A stretch of DNA of 42,830 bases, from contig AJWJ01000166.1 of the NCBI GenBank assembly GCA_000277445.1, forward strand, positions 1 through 42,830. Reading direction: 5' to 3'. Below are positions 21,998-31,076 of this stretch, in pieces (the first letter of the stretch is position 1; every line of letters begins with the position of its first letter). The DNA is from Polysphondylium violaceum (Eukaryota; Evosea; Eumycetozoa; Dictyosteliales; Dictyosteliaceae). The notes under the pieces are model-generated. The model was not told the origin of the DNA. It searched no databases and saw only the letters and a program-made list of their open reading frames with translations. The position numbers and the translations under genes are program-made.

Positions 21998-22710
21998 ATG
22001 GTCAAGTTTTGCGTTTGTATGGATGGTTCTGAAAAAGCCCATGCTGCCTTTTTGGTATGTCGAGAAAGAGATATAATATCAGCTGATATGTCAGTTATTG
22101 CAACAATAGTTACTTATACAACTTTTCATTAACTTTTTTTAAATAGAGGGCTATTTCTCTTTGTAAGCCAGAAGATACTATTATTACTTTGGTTGTTGTA
22201 GATTTTGTTCATTATATGATGTCAAACCCTAAAGCAAATGAATTAACTTCCTTTACAAATATGAAACAAGAGATGTTGGAAAACGGTGATAAATTAATTA
22301 AAACTTATGAAGATTTAGCTAAAGATGAATATAATGTATGTAGGAGAAGTATTATTATTGCTATTATTGTTATTATAAAGATTGATTAGCACATTATTAA
22401 TATATATCTATATTCAATATTCATAAACATCAGATTATAAACTATAGTTCTATAAAATTAGAAGGAAATCCAAGAGATATGATTATGAAAGTTGTTGATG
22501 AACAAAGAATCGATGTTTTATTACTTGGGGTTGTTGGTTTAATGAACGGTGAAAAGTAAGTATTTGATGAATATACCTTAATGATTAAATGATTTAATAC
22601 CATATCTCTAACTTGTATCCTTTATTAAACTTGTATTTAGTATTTCTATGGGTAGTACATCTAATTTTTGTATTAGAAATTGTCATTGTGATGTTTTATT
22701 ATGTAAATAA
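21998..22710 (+). CDS. universal stress protein (UspA domain)
   Basis: Four exons: 21998-22054, 22147-about 22339, 22435-22555 and 22641-22710, about 146 residues, the full length of one Usp domain. The N-terminal MVKFCVCMDGSEKAH is the usual first strand with its DGS(E)xA loop. Exon 2 gives a strand (TIITLVVVDFVH) and a long helix. Exons 3 and 4 give EGNPRDMIMKVV, DVLLLGVVG and MGSTSNFCIRNCHCDVLLCK, the G-x2-G...GS(T) nucleotide-binding signature and last strand. The intron 2 donor is uncertain: the strong GTATGT after AAT leaves exon 3 out of frame, whereas the weaker GTAGGA four bases later keeps it, so I use 22339. Usp proteins bind ATP or AMP; the precise role is unknown. Confidence 0.82.
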
Positions 22711-22839
22711 ATAAAGAATAAATAAAATTGATAAAAAGACAATATTTAATCCAAAGCCTTGGTAGTTGTGTTTATATACCATTTCATGTTCAATATTTGG
22801 TATTTTTTTTAAAAAATAGTTTAGAACAACAGATAAGCT

Positions 22840-23060
22840 TTACTGTATTGCTGACTCTGCCAACAACTGGTATTTCTTTATCAACATAAATTGTTTACAG
22901 AGTCTCCAGTACAAGAATGCATTATCAAGACCTGATGTGCTGAACCGGCTAACAACTTGATCATAGTTTGATGTTGGTAATAATATAACAACTTATAAAC
23001 AAAGAATTTCTGGTAAAAGAATGCATGTATATGATCTGAAGCCGTTAACAACTTCAAATG
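22840..23060 (-). pseudogene. coding relic with two diverged half-copies
   Basis: On the minus strand this stretch reads SNYDQVVSRFSTSGLDNAFL, then a YWRLCKQF segment, and ends LLAESAIQ before a stop at 22840-22842; the frame is open for about 50 codons. A second, upstream half-copy (about 22995-23060) repeats the pattern at DNA level: GTA(C/A)AAGAATGCAT...CTGA...CCGNTAACAACTT appears in both. No start codon or splice signals complete it. The plus strand is also open for about 45 codons. I take it as the remnant of a tandemly repeated protein; the style recalls dictyostelid ankyrin-like families, but no family is identified. Confidence 0.4.
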
Positions 23061-23212
23061 AAAATTAAAATTTATTTTTCAAAACTTTTTTTTTTAAAAA
23101 AAAACGAATGGAATTCCTCGGTTTTTTTTTCCTTTTTGTTTAGATTATTACTACTGCGATTGTTTACTATTATTATTCGATAATTTAAACAACAAATACA
23201 AGTAATAGAGAA

Positions 23213-23922
23213 ATGGACATGGATATAGATAAATCAAATATAAAAAAGTCAAATAAAGACTTGTTGTTATTAGAAAAGAGTAGTCAAACTGATAAATCAC
23301 CATTTTTAATAGATAATGACAATAAAAACAACAATAATAATAGTAGTTCAACTACAAATAGAGTTAAGCCTACCTTTTCGAGGTTACCAGAGAGTTCATT
23401 ATTAAGTAGAGTTAAAGATTTCTTACCAAAATTAAAAGAGGCAAATATAGATTTACAAAAAAGAATGGATAATAATGAGGATGTTAGTATTGAAAAAGTT
23501 AAAAAAGGTGAAGAACACATTCAAATGGTAAATATAGATTCGTGGTAGTAGTAGTAGTAATCGATTATTGATCCTAATAACTCCATAATATATAGAATTT
23601 AGCATTGGGTGTTTTAGAACAAAAAGAAGGTGTAACTGAAGAAAATATAGTTTTAAATAATACAAATAAAAAGAAATCAATTGTAGAATTAGATAAAGAA
23701 GAGCAGGAAAAGGAGACAAGAAAAGATAAAAAGACAAATAATGATAACAATGAACAACAGCAACAAGCAAACAATATTTTAGAATTTTTAAATACTCCAT
23801 CAAATGTTATGGATAAATTTGGTTTAATTTTAGAGAATGAAGATGATGATCAAGACAGTGATGATGATGGTTTTAATAATGACGACAATGAACGTTTAGA
23901 ACCAATAGAAATAAAATATTAA
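23213..23922 (+). CDS. NOPCHAP1 (C12orf45)-like box C/D snoRNP assembly chaperone
   Basis: Exons 23213-23527 and 23596-23922 give 213 residues; the intron (GTAAAT donor, ATAG acceptor) falls between codons. The core is RLPESSLLSRVKDFLPKLKE ANIDLQKRM at about residues 62-90 and, across the junction, EEHIQMNLALGVLEQKE. This follows the human C12orf45 pattern as I recall it: a PRSSVLxRVxxFLPxxxxAN motif, then an I-E-M-D-V-A-L strand. NOPCHAP1 links NOP58 to the R2TP complex during snoRNP assembly in the nucleus. The flanks are Asn-rich and the C-terminus is strongly acidic (DDDQDSDDDG). The family is small, so the short motif carries the assignment; a search would settle it. Confidence 0.75.
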
Positions 23923-23980
23923 ATATGTACATATAATAGTTTTCTTTTTTTTTTTTAATTAATTAATTAAATGTATATTT

Positions 23981-25244
23981 TTATTCAGATGGTTTAGTAG
24001 AACTACTATCCCCATTATTATTATTATTATTGTTGTTATTGTTGTTCTCTAAAATTTGAATCAATTCTTTAAAATCATCAACAGTTAAATCATAGTTTTT
24101 GTTACAATAAATACAATTGAGTTGATTGTGATTATGAGTTGATAGATATTTTACTTCATCCAAACCCAATGTTAACAATTTTGATTTAAATGATTTTGCA
24201 CTACAACGACAAAAGAAATCAATGATTGTGTTTGTAATTTTTGTAATGGGTTCTTTTTGTTTGCTATTGACTGACAAGATATCGAGTATTTCATCTAGTG
24301 ATTTCTTTTCTTTTACAAACAAATCATACAATGACATTGATTTAATTTCAACGACTAAATCTTCAAGTTCCTTTTCAGTGGTAAAAGGTAGAGTTTGTAC
24401 AACAAGACCACCATTGAATTCTATGGAATCTGTTTCTGTAGACACTATGTTTTCCAATGTAATGTAGGATGGGATTTGTTCAGACTTGTCAAAATAAGTT
24501 TGAAACTCTTTACTGATTGTTAAATCTCCACCTTCGACATAACTATCGATTGGTTTAAGATTACCATATAAAATCTTTGAAAAGTGAAATATAGCTTTAG
24601 TGTCTACGTCTTGAGGGGCTTCATCTCCATTTACTAAATAGCCTCTAACTTCACCGACATGAATAGCTTCTGCATAAACATTCTATAAGTATATATGGAT
24701 ATCTATCATTAATATCAAATGTTTGTGTTATGTGTAAAAGGTATATAAAAATTACTACACATACAAGTGGATTCTTATTTGAAATGATTTGGGCAGAAAT
24801 TCTTTCTTCATCAGATAAGAATGAAGCGCACATTGAAACACCAGACATTAACTTTCCAAGAGTTTGACTGTCAGACAATGATAGATTGTGTTTTGTTTTT
24901 GCAGTGTTTGCAGATTTTGTCAAGTTTATAATTGAGAATCTAAATTTATCATTGTAGGCTGTTAGAACCTGATCTCTTGATCTCTAGAAAACAAAATATT
25001 AATCATTAGTATTAAAATAGCAGTAGTAGAGGTAGTAACGATATCATATGCCACATACTTTATATTCTAAAACATTCTTTTTCAATTGTGCAACATCAAC
25101 CTTTTCATCTTTATTTGTGTTTGCTGTACAATAGTAATATTTGTTGACATTTCCAATACCACCACCAATACTCTTACTATTATCAATTAAACTATTCTTT
25201 TGTGTGAATGCATTTGAAATCGAAATAATAGATCTTCTTAACAT
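23981..25244 (-). CDS. Hsp33-type redox-regulated chaperone with mitochondrial-type leader
   Basis: Exons 25059-25244, 24765-24983 and 23981-24682 give 368 residues; both donors are GTATGT and both introns lie between codons. Residues 1-55 look like a mitochondrial presequence (MLRRSIISISNAFTQKN: Arg/Ser-rich with no early acidic residues). The body follows bacterial Hsp33 (HslO): HVGEVRGYLVNG, then GGDLTISKEFQTYFDKSEQI, the usual GxLxLxKxxxxYFxxSEQxPS block. The redox zinc centre is complete: CRC at Cys293/Cys295 and CIYC at Cys325/Cys328. Hsp33 is switched on by oxidation, with zinc release, and holds unfolding proteins. An acidic and Asn-rich tail follows. The ends of the universal stress and NOPCHAP1-like genes precede it, convergently. 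A broken copy of the exon 3 start lies near 28.1 kb. Confidence 0.88.
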
Positions 25245-25306
25245 CTCGAGAGAAATAAATATGAAAATGACAAAAAATTTCTTTTTTTTTTTTATTTTTA
25301 TTTTTT

Positions 25307-27184
25307 TTACTTGATCAATTGGGATGGAAATTTTTTTTTAAAATATTCGATTATTGATAGATTAGTACATTCATCCAACGAGCTTTGGTACAACTCGGGT
25401 GACTCTATTTCCAAATGATTGTTTTGTAAAAGGTATCTAAAGAGTGGATAGTTTTCAAATCTAATTAATTGATCTATAAAATCTTGATTATTGAATATTG
25501 ATGCTATAGTTGGGAATTTCTTGTTTAAAAAATGTACAACCGATATATTGGAATTTGCTAGATATCTAATTAGATTTCTGTTCATTTTAGGTTTGATTAT
25601 GCCCAAAGAATACAGATATTTTAATCTTGATAAACAACCATTTTGTATACATTTAAGAGTTATCCATTCCGTACTAAAATTTGGTTTTATAACGATCTTT
25701 TCAGCAACATATTTGAGAAGACTCTTATCATAAGAGTTTGGAGAGCCAATAATCGCTGTAAGTTGAGAATACCAAAACTCTTCATAACAAAAGTCTATAG
25801 TCTCAAGACACTCGATAAATTCCTTGGAGGTTTTTTTATCAAGAATGATTTGTCCCCGAGTCATGAAGTGTAGCTGACAAAAACGAAAATTGTAACCATT
25901 TTGAATGAGAAATTCAATAGTTTCAGTACAGCAGTTTTGAAAAGCTATATCCACAATATCACCAAGATCCCAAGAGTTGGGAAGATAAACAATTTGGGGT
26001 ACATTGTGTTCTATTTCTGTAAATTGAAATCTATTTCTGTATTTTTTGAACAATTTTAAAAGTAAATTGCGATATAAAAATAAATTGTCATCATGTCTTC
26101 CAATAAAATCAAATTTAATCAAAAATGGGATTGCATCAAAACCTTTATCCATTAATTTGCATAAAAACTCAAAATCAAGCCGAGGTAATGCATCTGGTTC
26201 TGGATTGAAATTTTTGATTGATATACTGAAATCATTTAGCATATAGTTTGGTTTCCATTCAAATAAATACTCCAACATAGGTTGAGAAAATCTATCTAAT
26301 GCAATCTGAAAGGTGTTTTCTATATCTTTATCGTTGATGATAAAAGTTTGATCATTTTCAATTATAGTTTTTAACATTAAAACTTTCTCATCACCACTTG
26401 ATTTTAAAAGAGTAAAAAGCCATTCTTTCTTATTATCTATTGTAATTGATTCATTATTGTTCCATAAAAATAAAAAGAGTTGTAAATCCCTAATATTTCT
26501 ATTCTTTAAAATACAATATTCTAATTTAACACTATATCCTTGTAAAATTTGTTGAATATCATTAGTGAAAATTGAAGGATGACCACTTTGTAAAACCAAT
26601 TCCCATATTCTTTTAACCCATATTTTATCAAGTGGTTTATGTAAACTCTGAATTATTAAATCTAATGAGGATGGAATATGATTGAAGTTTAATTTATATA
26701 GATATTCTGTATCAAAATAACCACACTCTAGTAATAGGCCAATGATTTCACTCTTTACAGGTGTTATTGTTTTGTAAACTTGATTCAAAAACTGAGGTGG
26801 TTTTAGATTGTATAAATAACCTTTATGGAAAAGGGTTTTTATAGGCTCTATAAGGTTATCATTTAAACATTGTAGAATAACATCGTCAATCGAAAAGAAT
26901 TCTGGGAATCTATCAAACAGCCATATGAATAAATCTTGATCTCTAACACCACAAATAACTTTTAAATAGTCTCTATTTCTATTAATGTTTAAAGACAATA
27001 CTTGGCCACTTTTAATTTTATCTGAAAGTATTCCCAAATGATTATTGTTAATCATCCATCCAACATCATCAATGTCTGTATATTTTAATGAATTTCTATT
27101 TTTTTGAATTTCATTTACTATTTTAAATATTTTAGCCGATATAAAATTGTTATTAAATACTAGAGAGTAGAATTTATACTCCAT
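25307..27184 (-). CDS. intronless 625-residue dictyostelid ankyrin-like repeat protein
   Basis: A single exon begins MEYKFYSLVFNNNFISAKIF, a pattern (FxxVFNNxxxxxxIF) I associate with a large dictyostelid family of F-box/ankyrin-like proteins. The rest is a chain of helical pairs of about 30-35 residues with degenerate ankyrin-type signatures, for example LFHKGYLYNLK, LLECGYFDTEYL, LIQNGYNFRFC, LYSLGIIKPKMN and YLLQNNHLEIESPE. No catalytic motif is seen. Such genes form big, fast-turning, intronless families in social amoebae; function is unknown and binding or adaptor roles are only inferred. It lies beside the relic-rich 27-31 kb segment. Confidence 0.75.
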   Translation of the reverse strand: MEYKFYSLVFNNNFISAKIFKIVNEIQKNRNSLKYTDIDDVGWMINNNHLGILSDKIKSGQVLSLNINRNRDYLKVICGVRDQDLFIWLFDRFPEFFSIDDVILQCLNDNLIEPIKTLFHKGYLYNLKPPQFLNQVYKTITPVKSEIIGLLLECGYFDTEYLYKLNFNHIPSSLDLIIQSLHKPLDKIWVKRIWELVLQSGHPSIFTNDIQQILQGYSVKLEYCILKNRNIRDLQLFLFLWNNNESITIDNKKEWLFTLLKSSGDEKVLMLKTIIENDQTFIINDKDIENTFQIALDRFSQPMLEYLFEWKPNYMLNDFSISIKNFNPEPDALPRLDFEFLCKLMDKGFDAIPFLIKFDFIGRHDDNLFLYRNLLLKLFKKYRNRFQFTEIEHNVPQIVYLPNSWDLGDIVDIAFQNCCTETIEFLIQNGYNFRFCQLHFMTRGQIILDKKTSKEFIECLETIDFCYEEFWYSQLTAIIGSPNSYDKSLLKYVAEKIVIKPNFSTEWITLKCIQNGCLSRLKYLYSLGIIKPKMNRNLIRYLANSNISVVHFLNKKFPTIASIFNNQDFIDQLIRFENYPLFRYLLQNNHLEIESPELYQSSLDECTNLSIIEYFKKKFPSQLIK

Positions 27185-27574
27185 TTTGAATAAGGTAAAA
27201 TGAGTAATTCTTTTTTTTTAACCACATTCATAATTATTTCAACTGTTTTTAGGTGGGAATTTATACTTTTTTACAAATTCAAATTCTAAATTTAGCATTT
27301 TTCAACCCTCAAAGTTTGCAAGTGAAAGTGGCGCCATTTATTGGTTTTTTTGTGAATAAAAACTGGGTTATTAAGGTTAATCCTATAAATAACATAGTGG
27401 GTGTTTTTTTTTTTTAAATTATTCATATATATATAAAGTGAGCACATAGGTGATCAATTATTAATTTAAAACTAATGAATTTATTTAGATATCAAACACT
27501 GTTCCCTTTAGATATCATATATAAGTAAAAATAAATGGAAAAAAAAAACAATAATGATAAATTTATTGATTGCA
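27185..27574. other. intergenic, no gene seen
   Basis: 390 bases lie upstream of the ankyrin-like gene. A T-run just before its start and TATATATATA at about 27426-27436 fit a core promoter. Nothing else is recognised. Confidence 0.5.
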
Positions 27575-28060
27575 TTATTGAATATCTGTAAAGTTGCACA
27601 TACCTAATCTACTGATGTTGAAGATATAATCACCATTTAGAAGTGCATTTTGGTTTGTAAGGAGAAAGGGAAAAAGGTTGTATCCGCAATAAGCCACATG
27701 GTAGGGCGTTTTACCTTCATATTTGTTATGAATATAGTCTCGGTACTAGATAGACTCCTCTGGGCCATCAGACATTATATCTACGGTATATATTCTTGGG
27801 GGAAGATCTTCAAAACTAGCATTACAGACCACCATAAATTCAAAGCTTTCTTTTTTTTTAAAATTCATTTTATACACTAAATTTTTATCATCAACAGATT
27901 TTGTGGCAGCTAGTTGTTCCCATGATTCTCCATTTTTAATATAAAACAGGGAGATAAAATAAAATACTTTTGTGATTGTTTTAAAATGATTCTATATACA
28001 ATTGCCTTTTTGAACAGTATCATTGTGATCATTACCAATTATGTTATTTATCTTGGAATC
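27575..28060 (-). pseudogene. gene relic, unknown family, two in-frame stops
   Basis: One minus-strand frame runs about 160 codons from near 28055 to a TAA at 27575-27577 with only two internal TAG codons. Readable pieces include YIKNGESWEQLAATKSVDDK, KKESFEFMVVCNASFEDLPP, then DIMSDGPEESI, a stop, and YRDYIHNKYEGKTPYHVAYC. Composition is clearly protein-like and less AT-rich than the flanks. No ATG or splice arrangement makes it whole. A recently silenced gene, or one with an unrecognised intron, could look like this. I do not recognise the family. Confidence 0.5.
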
Positions 28061-28110
28061 TCATAACAGAGTAAAGTGATACTTACAAAACCGCCAATCA
28101 CATATTATGC

Positions 28111-28222
28111 GTGTATATCGTCTGGTACTTGATCTCCATTTACTAACTTCACCTATGTGAATAGCTTCAGCATAAACATTATATAAGATTTTATGAATAC
28201 ATCAATAAAATCAAATTTGGTT
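28111..28222 (-). pseudogene. broken partial copy of Hsp33 exon 3 start and adjoining intron
   Basis: The stretch 28111-28187 matches 24601-24690, the start of Hsp33 exon 3: on the minus strand both read (N)VYAEAIH(V/I)GEV, and NGD(E/Q)(A/V)P can be traced in the copy. The copy lacks 11 bases, exactly the segment between two CTAA direct repeats in the intact gene, which shifts the frame. Similarity runs on past the acceptor for about 30 intron bases (TATG.ATA..ATCA..AA.ATCAAAT), so this is a DNA-level duplication rather than a processed copy. It ends a few bases from the stop of the next gene. Confidence 0.75.
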
Positions 28223-28229
28223 TAATTTT

Positions 28230-28951
28230 TTATTTATTTTCTTTTAATTTTTCAATAATTTGGCGATTATATCTGTCAGGTGTCATGATGGGGATATCAG
28301 ATTTAAAAATATTAAATATAGGTTGACACACCTTTAGTCTCTTCTTTAATTGAGGTTCTGGATTTCTTAATGAAACATCTTTTCCATATAATTTGACACA
28401 TGGCCGATGTATATCAAAATGATTTTCTAAACAATTTTTTTGAATATAGTTCTCCACAGTTGCTAAGATATCAAATGGTTTATTGTCCGGGTCAAAAATT
28501 TGATTAGCAAAATCGGTTACATCATCAAGAGAGTATTTGGGATGTAACCTTGAAGTAAAAAAATTCATTTCAAGTTTTATGATATAGATTTCATTTAAAA
28601 TGTACTGATCCTCTATTTCATACCAAGACAAAAAGGAACAACTATGTAGCAATGGTTTGTCTTTTGAATCTATTGTAAAGCAATTAGAAAATATTCATTG
28701 TTTAATTATGAGTAATTACCTTTTATATCTCTAAGATCATTGATAGTTTGATAAAGGTTTTCTGAAAAATCACAATATGCTACAACATAATATTGGAGAT
28801 CATCAATGATCCATGGTTCAAAGATTACGAATAAGGCTTTTTTGTTAAACATTAAATCACTCGGAATAAATCCTTTTTCATCAGTAGCCTCCATAAATTT
28901 CCAATTAGAATTTATAGATTGTTGATAATATGAACCTACTACTCTGGACAT
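28230..28951 (-). CDS. uncharacterised protein, member A of a local paralogous pair
   Basis: Exons 28720-28951 and 28230-28669 give 223 residues; the GTAATT donor and ATAG acceptor split a codon after K. The start MSRVVGSYYQQ at 28951 is the first ATG of the frame. Landmarks: NSNWKFME near residue 20, a LQYYVVAYCDFSENLYQ strand-helix region before the intron, SCSFLSWYEIE after it, and FDPDNKPFDILATVENYIQ. The last motif is shared with the neighbouring gene (YDPNGRPFDILFSFENFI), as are the YY(V/M)V(A/S)Y and SF(L/I)(S/A)WY blocks and the intron position. No known domain was recognised. The N-terminus lacks the signal-peptide exon seen in the neighbour. Confidence 0.65.
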
Positions 28952-29158
28952 TTGTAGCACATGTAGTTTATTTTTTTTTAATTGGTGTTAAATTGATTTG
29001 GAGAAAAAAATTGTGTTGATGAAGAAAAAAAACAATAATTTTTTTTTAAAGCATCCTTATTGTGTATTATTTTATTGTCATGTGAAATTAAAAAATTTCT
29101 GACCCCACTCTAGTGGTATAAAAATGTTTGTTAAATGATTCAAATTTATTAATTTTTT

Positions 29159-30305
29159 TCAATAAAATATTTCATCTAATTTTACCATTTTTACAAGTTG
29201 AGGGGATGGACTGCCTATGCTTTGTAAAATCATTGGGAGTTCCGAAACAGCAGCACCAGTCAGATATGTTTCATAAATCTGGGATCCTGCAAAGCAGCAG
29301 CACCATTTGCAACGACTCCACCAACTACTATACCAAACCCCTTTAAGAATTGTGTGGGTCATAGAGGGATCTTTTTTTACTGTTGGTGGGGAGTTTGGAG
29401 GTTTACTTGGTTGAACTGGAGGGGTTTTTTGTTGGTTGTGGTGTAGTAGTTTGATTTACTTTGATAGCTGGAGGGGGTGGTGAACGTTTGGGGGGTTCCG
29501 CTGGGCCAGCTGCACCACGCATATTATAAGGTACGATTGAAAATCTGACAGGAGCAACTGGTCCAGGTTGTGGCACACCTTCTACTCTGGTAGGGTTAAC
29601 AGAGCTTGGTATATTATCATCCAATCGTGGATTAAATAATTCTGCTTGTGGGTTAAATACCATTGGATGTGGATTTGGGTTAGTTAAGATTGGATTTGGT
29701 TGTCCATAAAAACTATAAAAAGGAGGACATCTTTGATGACCAAGAGGATAGTAAGGTTGACCTACGTCTCTTGGTAAACTAGCAATGAAATTCTCAAAAC
29801 TAAATAAAATATCGAATGGTCTTCCATTTGGATCATAAGTGTTACCTGGAACGTCTGGTCCACCTGCCCCTTCTTTATTAATTGTAGTAACATAGGTGGT
29901 TGGAAGCAAAGTTTCAAAAGCATGTGAATCTTCACATAAAATACCAGGTAAGGGGTACCAGGCTATAAAGCTTGTATTTTCGAATCTCTTGATCTAAAAA
30001 AATATTAAAATTTTATGAAGATTGGTATCAAAATTATTATACATACTACGGTGAGTATTCATACAAGAATTCATATCTTTTGGTGAATGACCAATATATG
30101 ATACCATGTAATACCTCTGCTGATACAGTTGACATAGCTCAAAATAAATATAGATTCCACCAACTTTAGTATCTAAGTGGAGTAGGAGCATTCATTTTTG
30201 AAAAACGCCATCTCGTATTTCGGGTTGAATAAAAAAACTAGCAAAAAGTCTACTTACAATAAAAAAATCACCATATATTAATAGTAAAAGTATAATCAAT
30301 TTCAT
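29159..30305 (-). pseudogene. paralogue B of the pair, apparently broken by several frame changes
   Basis: On the minus strand, 30305 opens MKLIILLLLIYGDFFI, a good signal peptide, followed by GTAAGT. After an acceptor near 30255 the frame reads STRNTRWRFSKMNAPTPLRY and stops. The homologous continuation DTKVGGIYIYFELC...YYMVSYI is in another frame (to about 30038). Past a GTATGT intron, FENTSFIAWYPLPG leads to YDPNGRPFDILFSFENFI and a Pro/Asn-rich stretch to 29403 in a third arrangement. Beyond, PPVQPSKPPNSPP, a hydrophobic GIVVGGVVANGAAA and a tail ending near 29159 each lie in shifted frames. Most shifts are near short homopolymers, so sequence error is possible, but neighbouring genes show none. 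The intact ancestor was probably a secreted or single-pass membrane protein. Confidence 0.55.
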
Positions 30306-31076
30306 TTTGAAACAATTTTGTCAATCTTTTTTCAAAATGTTTCACTTTAATTAGCATTTTACTTTGATATGATTTGAATCATGGCGTCAATATTCTATTA
30401 TACTTGTAGAGAAAGAAAAAAATTGGTAATGGTCACAATGGAGATAATAAAATATAAAAGGTAATTTCATATAGAATCATATTGAAGTTATTAACACACA
30501 CAAAATAAAACTAGACAAATTTTATGAAAAAAACACCCATCCGCCTGTCATAATATATTGATTTTTGTTTTGAGGGGGATATTTTGTATTTAGCAATCCG
30601 ATGGATTTGCTATTCTTAACGGAGAGAGTAAATAATTTAATAGGGTTCAATGAATGAGAATTTTACCAATATTCAATACTCATAAAGATAGTCAATAGAG
30701 TTGTCCTAATAAGTCTATTTTTACTTGTCTAGTATTGTTATTAGTTATCAAAGGTTTTGAGTTTGAATGAGGGGATACTCTGCATACGATCACTGTCGAT
30801 GGAGCTATTGATGACCCGCTTCTACTGGATTATCGGTTACAGGTTCATATGCTACACTAGAATAAGGTATTAGCTGTTGTTCGATGAAAGGATAAAATCA
30901 AAGAAACACATGGAGTTATTTTCCTCGATAATTATATAATAATAATTATAATATTTAATAAATTAATAACTATAATTATCGAGGAAAATAAAAAGAAAAT
31001 TGTTTATTTAGGTAGGGATAAAATAAAAGGAGAATTATTTGGTGATGATAGTGGTGGATGAAAAAGAATTTAAAAT
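30306..31076. other. intergenic with a possible coding fragment and a hairpin
   Basis: 771 bases. Positions 30774-30860 are less AT-rich and read on the plus strand DTLHTITVDGAIDDPLLLDY before a stop, possibly a further gene fragment. A short near-palindrome GCAATCC/GGATTTGC is at about 30594-30612. The strong inverted repeat is listed separately. No complete gene is seen. Confidence 0.4.
30916..30991. repeat. perfect 21-bp inverted repeat with 34-base AT loop
   Basis: Left arm 30916-30936 (TTATTTTCCTCGATAATTAT plus A) and right arm 30971-30991 are exact reverse complements. The loop 30937-30970 is pure AT except for its last base. The right arm lies 86 bases beyond the stop of the SR-protein gene, so the hairpin would probably be within or just after its 3' UTR. 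It could act as an RNA processing or stability element, a terminator, or be the two ends of a tiny inverted-repeat element. Confidence 0.85.

Noticed and set aside
27650-27880. 76-codon plus-strand frame
   Set aside because: The opposite strand of the same stretch carries the protein-like relic; the plus reading shows no motif.
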